Assembly: GCF_964275005.1 (NCBI RefSeq)
Contig: NC_092685.1
Location: forward strand, 30,278,682 to 30,342,681
DNA length: 64,000 bases
Direction: 5' to 3'
Source: Diadema setosum
Taxonomy: Eukaryota; Echinodermata; Echinoidea; Diadematoida; Diadematidae
Shown: piece by piece, positions 58,344 through 64,000 of the stretch
Position numbering within the stretch: the first letter of the stretch is position 1
How the letters are laid out: each line of letters opens with the position of its first letter
Made by a program: the position numbers and the translations under genes
Notes under the pieces: generated by a model
What the model was told of the DNA's origin: nothing
What the model saw: the letters and a program-made list of their open reading frames with translations, nothing else
Database searches by the model: none

Positions 58344-59304
58344 TGGGAGATTTCAATATAGATTTATTGAAACAAATTGATATGTCACAAGATTTTTTGG
58401 AAATATTTTTATCTGCTTCTTTCTTGCCTTTGATATCTAAGCCCACACGTATAGTTTTGTATATTTTTTACGTCTATTTTTTGTAATATTCTGCCTTCCC
58501 CCGATTCCCTTACATTACTTTCAGATATTACTGATCATTTCCCCATTTCAACTAGTTTCTTTTTAAATGATACTATTGATAATAAATCTAGTTGTTTATT
58601 AAGACGAAGAATTACACATGAAAATGTTACAAGTCTAGGTGCTAGATTAGACACGATAGACTGGTCTTCTATTTTTGACACAAATGATGTAAATTTGTCT
58701 TTTGAATATTTTATACATATTTTCATTCAACTCTTGGACATTCATATTCCAAAACGTAGAGAAAAACCATCCAAGTACAAAAAAGTACCCACGCTCCCTT
58801 GGGTTTCTAAATCACTCTTGCGTTCAATAAATAGAAAGAATAATTTATATCTCAAATTCAAAATGAAACCTACTGAGCAATCAAAACTAGTTATACTGGT
58901 TATAAAATACTTTGACGAAAATTATTACCTATTGAAAAGAAAAAAAAATATTATACTAAGCAGTCACAATTTTATAGGCATGATATGCAAAATGCATGGA
59001 AAGTTTTAAAGCAAGCAATGAATATATCAAATAGTAAGTCTAATATTACTAAAATTAGATTTGATGATGAAATCTTTGAAGATTCTTATCAAATTTGTAA
59101 TATTTTGAATAATCATTTTCTTCAATTGGGGAAAATCTTGCAAACAACATTCCTTCTTCAACAAAACATTTTTCTGAGTTTCTAGGTCCATTCAAATTCC
59201 AGCTCAATGTTTCTTAGTCCAACATATAGTCAGGAGATAATCAACATTGTTTCTGATTTTAGCTCCAAAAAAGTGCTGGACACGATGACATCAGTAATTT
59301 TCTG

Positions 59305-60206
59305 TTGAAGGGGGTGATATCTTCAATTGCGGATCCTTTAGCTCACATATTTAATCTATCCCTTTTTAATGGTATTGTCCCTGAAAGTATGAAAATAGCA
59401 AAAGTCATTCCTTTGTTTAAAAAAGGTGACAAATTAGATGTTAATGATTATAGACCAATTTCTTTATGTACATTGTCCAAAATTCTTGAAAAATTTGTTT
59501 ACAAAAGAACTATTACTTTTTTTGAAATTCAATAATATACTCTCAAATTCTCAGTTTGGATTTTGGGAAAAACATAGCACCACACATGCATTATAGAGTT
59601 TTGTAGAAAAAGCGGCACATGCTATCGACAAATCTTCATATCTGATAGGTTTGTTCCTGGACTTCTCCAAGGCCTTCGACATCATTAATCATGATATTTT
59701 ACTTAATAAATTACGTCATTACGGAGTGCGTGGGAAGGCCTTGGAGTGGTTCAGGAGCTACCTCATGAACAGGAAGCAATATGTCTCTTTAAATGGTTGT
59801 AATTCACAAATATTAAATGTCAAATGTGGGGTCCCACAGGAAAGTTTATTAGGTCCGCTTCTGTTTCTTGTTTACTTAAATGATTTCTGTAGATCATCAG
59901 ATGTTCTTAGTTTCATTCTCTTTGCAGATAACTCAAATTTATTATTTTTTTTCGCATAATCCTCTTACCCTTGTAAATACATTAAATTTTGAATTAGAAA
60001 AAGTCGCTCAATGGATAAAAACTAACAAATTATCTCTCAATCTTCAAAAAACAAAATATATGCTTTTTAGCAACTCCACAAAGGCACTACCTGTTGATAC
60101 TGTCTTTGATGGCACTCCGCTGGAAAATGTTTCTCATGTCAAATTTTTTGGAATAACAGTTGATAATAAGCTTTCATGGAAATTTCATATTGATAGTTTT
60201 ATGTAA
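59305..60206 (+). pseudogene. LINE reverse transcriptase domain (partial, several frames)
   Basis: Fingers and palm motifs: AKVIPLFKKGDKLDVNDYRP, FLDFSKAFDIINHDILLNKL, VKCGVPQESLLGPLLFLVYL, FILFADNSN, and the thumb-side VAQWIKTNKLSLNLQKTKYM. The catalytic second Asp of FADD is Asn here. Frames change near 59535, 59640 and 59955. Confidence 0.9.
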
Positions 60207-60840
60207 GATTATTTCACGAAATATAGGTATAATTAACAATATTAAATTTTTTCTTCCTTTGTCGTCCCTGATTACATTATATTCATCCCTCATATTGCCT
60301 TATTTGAATTATGGTATTCTTGTGTGGGGAAATACATATCAAACATTCTTAGATAAATTACTTCTCTTACAAAAGAAGTCACTGCGTATTTATGTCACAC
60401 TGCATTTTTGTCTCATACTGATCCGTTATTTTTTTAAAATAAAATATAAAAAATCAAAGATTTGTATTTGTTTAATTTAGGACAATTTATGTATAATTAT
60501 AATAAAAATAATCTTCCAAATATATTTGAAACAATGTTTTCAAAAAATCAATCCGTTCACAATTATCCAACAAGACGATCCAATGAATTCCGTTTGCCAT
60601 TTTTTAGGACTTTGCTGGCTCAGCACACCTTCATCTACGATGGGCCAAAGTATTGGAACTCACTTCCCAACGACATACTATCAGCACAAACTTTGAATTC
60701 TTTCAAGAACAAATTAAGATTATTTTTATTGAAATCTTATGATATACAACCGAATTAGGTTCGTTTTTAATGTCTCAATCAAGTCATTTTTTTACAAGCA
60801 TTAAACAATCATACAGAAATTTGACAGATTATTTTTTTTT

Positions 60841-60895
60841 AAATAATCTGTTTTTTGATAGATTATTTTTTTTAAAGAAAAATAATCTGTCAAAC
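60841..60895. repeat. Local inverted/tandem T-rich repeat in LINE 3' region
   Basis: ACAGATTATTTTTTTTTAAA, then AATAATCTGTTTTTTGATAG and a complement ending in AAATAATCTGTC. The block can fold on itself more than one way. Confidence 0.6.
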
Positions 60896-61249
60896 ATAAG
60901 TTTTCCTCAGGTATTACTTTTATTGTACCGTATAACAGTGTGTCTATTCTCTTTCTCTTTTTTTTCCGCTTTTCTGCATTCATACCGGTATATGTACCCA
61001 ATCCTTCGCAATATCAATCCAGGGAGCGTTTTATCATTACACTTACATCATGAAGTCCAGTCTGCTTGTGTCCACGATGGCGCGTGTTGTAGTCTCATTT
61101 TCCCCTTTTTTCTTCTTTTTCCTTTTTTCTTTCTTTTTTTTTTTCTTCCTAAATTGATTTCATGTCAGTTGACATTGGTTTGTTTGATTTTGTTTCATGT
61201 AATGTTTGTAGTTCCATTAAGTCATTATTTGTTTTCTTATGTATTTTCC

Positions 61250-61293
61250 GAGGGTCCCATACCCTACAAGCTTTGCTTTTTAGTGGGACCCTC
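61250..61293 (+). other. LINE 3'-UTR hairpin
   Basis: GAGGGTCCCA pairs perfectly with TGGGACCCTC around a 24-base loop containing ACAAGCTTTGCTTT, in which AAGC can also pair with GCTT. It lies about 200 bp before the TTGAAG tail. The position suits a structure read by the element's own reverse transcriptase, as known for some LINE 3' ends; that function is inferred. Confidence 0.7.
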
Positions 61294-61490
61294 CATTTCC
61301 ATTCCAATCCTTGTATTATGCATATGTATATACCTTAGAAAATGAATTTATGTTGTTATGTTGTTACTCGTGATCACATATACGTTTTTTTTTTTTATTG
61401 TTACAAATATGTTCTGTTAATGCATTGTATATAATTTTCCCTGTTTATTCAATGGAAATGAAAATAAAGTTGAAGTTGAAGTTGAAAAAA

Positions 61491-61882
61491 AAAACCAAAA
61501 AAAAAAAAAACGTTTAAAGGTTGAGATTAACATTCACAACTTTCCTGTTTCTGAAGAAGCAAATTCTGAGTAGAAAACGTTTTCACCGGAAAAACATATT
61601 GCGTGATTTTGATATAATTTCTGTGTTACAAAATAGGGATGGTTACACTCATGGATGATTTTCAAATTTGATTTCACTCACCCTGGATGGTCACTGAACT
61701 TGAAAACCGCAATTTTGCATGCACGTAACCTCTGCAAACAATGATTACGACAGTGGAATAAGAGCACAGCGTCTTCATGTAAACAGTGCATTACTGTGAA
61801 ACATTATGTGTTGAAAGTAGAACCAAATCTATCTATTCACTCCATTATTCTGAATAATTCACTCTTAAACATTTTACCGGGT
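61491..61882. other. Intergenic or intronic, nothing recognised
   Basis: Short AT-rich stretch after the LINE's A-rich end. Confidence 0.4.
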
Positions 61883-62160
61883 GGTGTTCGTTATTCCGAA
61901 GGTTCAATATTCCGAAGGTTCGTTATTCCGAAGGTTCGTTAATCCGAAACACGCAAATTCCCTATACCTAGAGGTTCGTTAATCCGAAAATGAAAAAGGG
62001 TTCGTTAATCCGAACATTTGTGGCGTTATTCCGAAGGTTCGTTATTCCGAAGATTTGTTCATCCGAAAATGAAATTCGGAAAAAACGAACCTTCGGAATA
62101 AGGAATCTTCGGACTGAAGAGCCTTCGGAATAACGAACCTTCGGAATAACGAGCTGTAAC
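61883..62160. mobile_element. TTCCGAA-type foldback repeat, copy 3 (most complete)
   Basis: The left half is serial GGTTCGTTATTCCGAA words, then TTCGTTAATCCGAAACACGC and a spacer; the right half from about 62083 carries the complements (AACGAACCTTCGGAATAA, GAGCCTTCGGAATAACGAAC). Ends GGGTGGTGTTCGTTATTCC and its near-complement GAATAACGAGCTGTAACCC give it a snapback form of about 280 bp. Non-coding. Confidence 0.85.
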
Positions 62161-62446
62161 CCATTTTACCTACACGACTTTGAGGAACCCAGTGACTTTA
62201 TAAAGGCCCCTCCAGGCTCCAGTATGCATAAGATTTATCTTATGTATACATCTTATATTCTGTCGAAAGAAAATGCCCTTGATTCTGTAATTGAAACTTT
62301 ATTGACGCTCGTCAGTTCTAAAAGTACTATATTATGGGTATACAAACAAAACAGAGAGATAACCTCGCCATGCAGGACTGTGAACATCGACAAAATCAGG
62401 GAGATTATCATTCATTCTATCTGCTACAGTCAGGCCATTATGTTAT
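62161..62446. other. Nothing recognised
   Basis: Ordinary AT-rich sequence between the TTCCGAA repeat and the GC-rich array. Confidence 0.4.
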
Positions 62447-62760
62447 GTTACTCCCGCACGCACTGCGCACGGGGCCGCTTCATGCGGCTGCGTGCAGGTT
62501 CGTGCGATCTCGCACGGGAGCGTATGGCTCCGTGCGCCCCTGTACGCGCCCGTGCGTAGTCGTGCACCTCCGTGCGGATCTGCACGCCCCCGTGCAGATC
62601 CGCACGCCTGCGTGCGGATCCATACTCCCTCGCACGCTGTCGCACGGACCCGTGCGGGTCTGGCGCACGGTCCCGTGCGGGTCGGGCGCACGGACCCGTG
62701 CGGCATTGGGGTGCGATTTCGCACGGCCCCGTGCCGCCAGTGCTTGGTTCCCGCATGATC
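62447..62760. repeat. GC-rich array of GTGCG/CGCAC palindromic words, about 310 bp
   Basis: Roughly thirty copies of CGTGCG or CGCACG alternate on the two strands about every 10-12 bp, often as short palindromes, for example CGCACGGACCCGTGCG (seen twice), TGCGATCTCGCAC, TGCACGCCCCCGTGCA and CGGATCTGCACG with CGTGCAGATCCGC. The surroundings are AT-rich. Long Arg/Ala/Thr-rich frames exist on both strands only because the block lacks stops. I can assign no family. Further CGTGCGAG words follow at 62821. Confidence 0.8.
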
Positions 62761-63560
62761 CCATCTCACCTCCCTGGTTCCCGCAGTGCTTACACGGTAC
62801 GTGTGTATCAGGTGTATACCGCGTGCGAGTCCATGCGCCATTCCCCGGCCGACAGTTTCATCGCAAGCGTGAAATAGACGATTCCCGACAATACAAGGCA
62901 TGTTACTTGCGCCAAGGAGCTTCAAACCCTTGCTTGCGCATTGCCAGTCAGTCGGCAAGCCGAAAACCCCGTCTAGAATATCCAAGTTCTCGCACGGGTG
63001 ACCTCGAGTTGACCCCGCAGATCATGATCACTGAATTACGTTTTCACATGATTTTTTTTTTTTTTTAACAGGTTAAGGTTAAAACCTGAATGCAATTTTG
63101 TTTAAATTTTCCAAGAGCGACATGAAAGGTCATCGACTTCGTGCATGGCTAATTCATTACCGATGTCCCGGAAATAATGGGTTCACATACTCGTCTAAAA
63201 TTCCCCTAAGAGTCTTCTTTTTCATTGTAGGGCACTAACGAACGCATACCATGTAAAAGGAAAATTATTATCCAGCTATAAGATGATACCTAAGGTGTAA
63301 CGTGATGATTAGATGGGTCAGCAGCGCGCGCCAGCTGAAATCGTAAGGATATCATTCCTTTACTCGGCACGAAATCGCGAAAATATTGTACTGTCCCACA
63401 TATAGAAATTGACGTGTTCCATGGAGGCCCTTTGTGTGTTATGAGCGAACCCAGCGTAACTGACATGGTCTATTATAAGCGTCTACTAGCTGTGATATAC
63501 TGTGCTTGTGTCTGTCGGTGGGCATTATGTACAAGTAGCCTATATTGCCTCTTGCTTGGC

Positions 63561-63592
<32 letters not shown>

Positions 63593-64000
63593 GCTCTCAA
63601 CAAGTCATGAATTCACTTTACCCATCATGCCTAATCGAACTACGACATGATTGAGCTAACCGCGCCTTTTTATTCTCATAGTCAAAATCAAACTAATTCT
63701 TTACATAATTAAAAAAAAAAAATCTTCATATAATTTCTCAAAATATTCAAAAGATGGCCTCAGTCAAAACTTTCTACAAAGATTGCATACGGCAATCTTT
63801 ACGGCCTAAACAAGTTTGTTAGAGTTATTAGTTCACCCTGTGACGATGACTTCGATTGCGTTTTGAACTTGTACCGAACTACTTTCAACACAACTATTAC
63901 CTTTATAGTTCGATTGATGAACTAGTCTTTTGAATTGATAACCGACATTCGTAATCGTAAGCATACAGTAACAAAATACTGTCAATAACAGTTGGAAAAT
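62761..64000. other. End of window, no gene recognised
   Basis: A (CT)n tract lies at 63562-63596 and T and A runs near 63050-63068 and 63709-63722. No NXPE exon was found on the minus strand. Confidence 0.45.

Larger units (their letters stand above)
57500..61490 (+). mobile_element. CR1-like LINE, long but broken copy
   Basis: Order: an acidic 5' frame (57575-57772), apurinic endonuclease (57840-58343 and just after: HFNIRSINKHFEEL, GLTETWLS, GGGVALYV, RGAVYRPP, then MGDFNID and DITDHFP in other frames), reverse transcriptase (59305-60206: VIPLFKKGD, DYRPISL, FLDFSKAFDIINHDIL, GVPQESLLGPLL, FADN, NKLSLNLQKTKYMLF), a C-terminal region (60160-60758: YPTRRSNEFRLPFFRT), a 3' UTR with a hairpin (61250-61293) and a TTGAAG tail (61468-61486). 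The catalytic FADD is FADN and GVPQGS is GVPQES. Several frame shifts separate the pieces, so it is dead. The LFKKGD/DYRPISL, HFNIRS and TTGAAG-tail set fits the CR1/Jockey side of LINEs; the exact clade is uncertain. It lies on the strand opposite to the NXPE gene. Confidence 0.92.

Noticed and set aside
60770-61345. A 191-codon Phe- and Ser-rich frame
   Set aside because: It runs through the T-rich 3' UTR of the LINE, including its hairpin.
62334-63068. A 244-codon plus-strand frame and a 180-codon minus-strand frame rich in Arg, Ala and Thr
   Set aside because: The GC-rich palindromic array has no stops in several frames at once; no frame shows a domain or a better codon pattern than the others.

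Overview
This is a eukaryotic, animal-type window: AT-rich DNA with dense microsatellites, multi-exon genes with GT-AG introns, a decayed LINE, a tRNA-derived SINE piece and many non-autonomous DNA transposons. The gene types (introns-bearing fatty acid-binding proteins, an NXPE-type esterase), the CR1-like LINE, the snapback repeats and a strongly over-represented TAGGCCTA octamer suggest a marine invertebrate deuterostome, most likely an echinoderm such as a sea urchin. That assignment is inference, not proof.

Genes. Three fatty acid-binding protein (FABP, intracellular lipid-binding family) paralogues lie in tandem on the + strand. FABP-A joins 13356-13648 to 28954-29080 (139 aa) across a 15.3 kb intron. 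FABP-B joins 39053-39342 to 41533-41650 (135 aa). FABP-C joins 48374-48561, 51613-51708 and 52671-52821 (144 aa). I reconstructed the joins by hand: every junction has GT and AG borders and keeps frame, and the C-terminal exons restore the expected last beta strands. All three proteins would be small cytosolic carriers of fatty acids or related hydrophobic ligands. On the - strand, 55767-56563 is the terminal exon of an NXPE-family protein (neurexophilin and PC-esterase domain); its upstream exons are not visible here.

Mobile and repeated DNA. A 5'-extended but broken CR1-like LINE fills about 57500-61490. Shorter LINE 3' ends occur at about 18150-18665, 28451-28530 and 41385-41491. Two copies of one 1.25 kb terminal-inverted-repeat (TIR) element lie in opposite orientation, one in the FABP-A intron (22583-23830) and one in FABP-C intron 1 (50177-51438). 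They share a short helix-turn-helix-like reading frame and arrays of a CATTCAATTTCGC-type motif. Other elements are a 1.4 kb element whose GCTCACCTGAG ends resemble a repeat I remember from bivalve genomes (20352-21767), a 1.4 kb TIR element (44309-45720), and at least six families of snapback or foldback repeats. Two GC-rich arrays of short palindromes (30106-30376 and 62447-62760) stand out sharply from their surroundings and fit no feature class I know well.

Layout. 1-13355: intergenic DNA with snapback elements and microsatellites. 13356-29080: FABP-A with its repeat-packed intron. 29081-39052: intergenic, with the GAGACGTC array. 39053-42120: FABP-B. 42120-48373: SINE, microsatellites and the 44309 element. 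48374-53512: FABP-C. 53513-55766: foldback repeats. 55767-56563: NXPE exon. 57500-61490: LINE. 61880-64000: TTCCGAA repeats and the GTGCG array. I saw no rRNA, complete tRNA, CRISPR array, LTR element, Polinton or operon-like structure.
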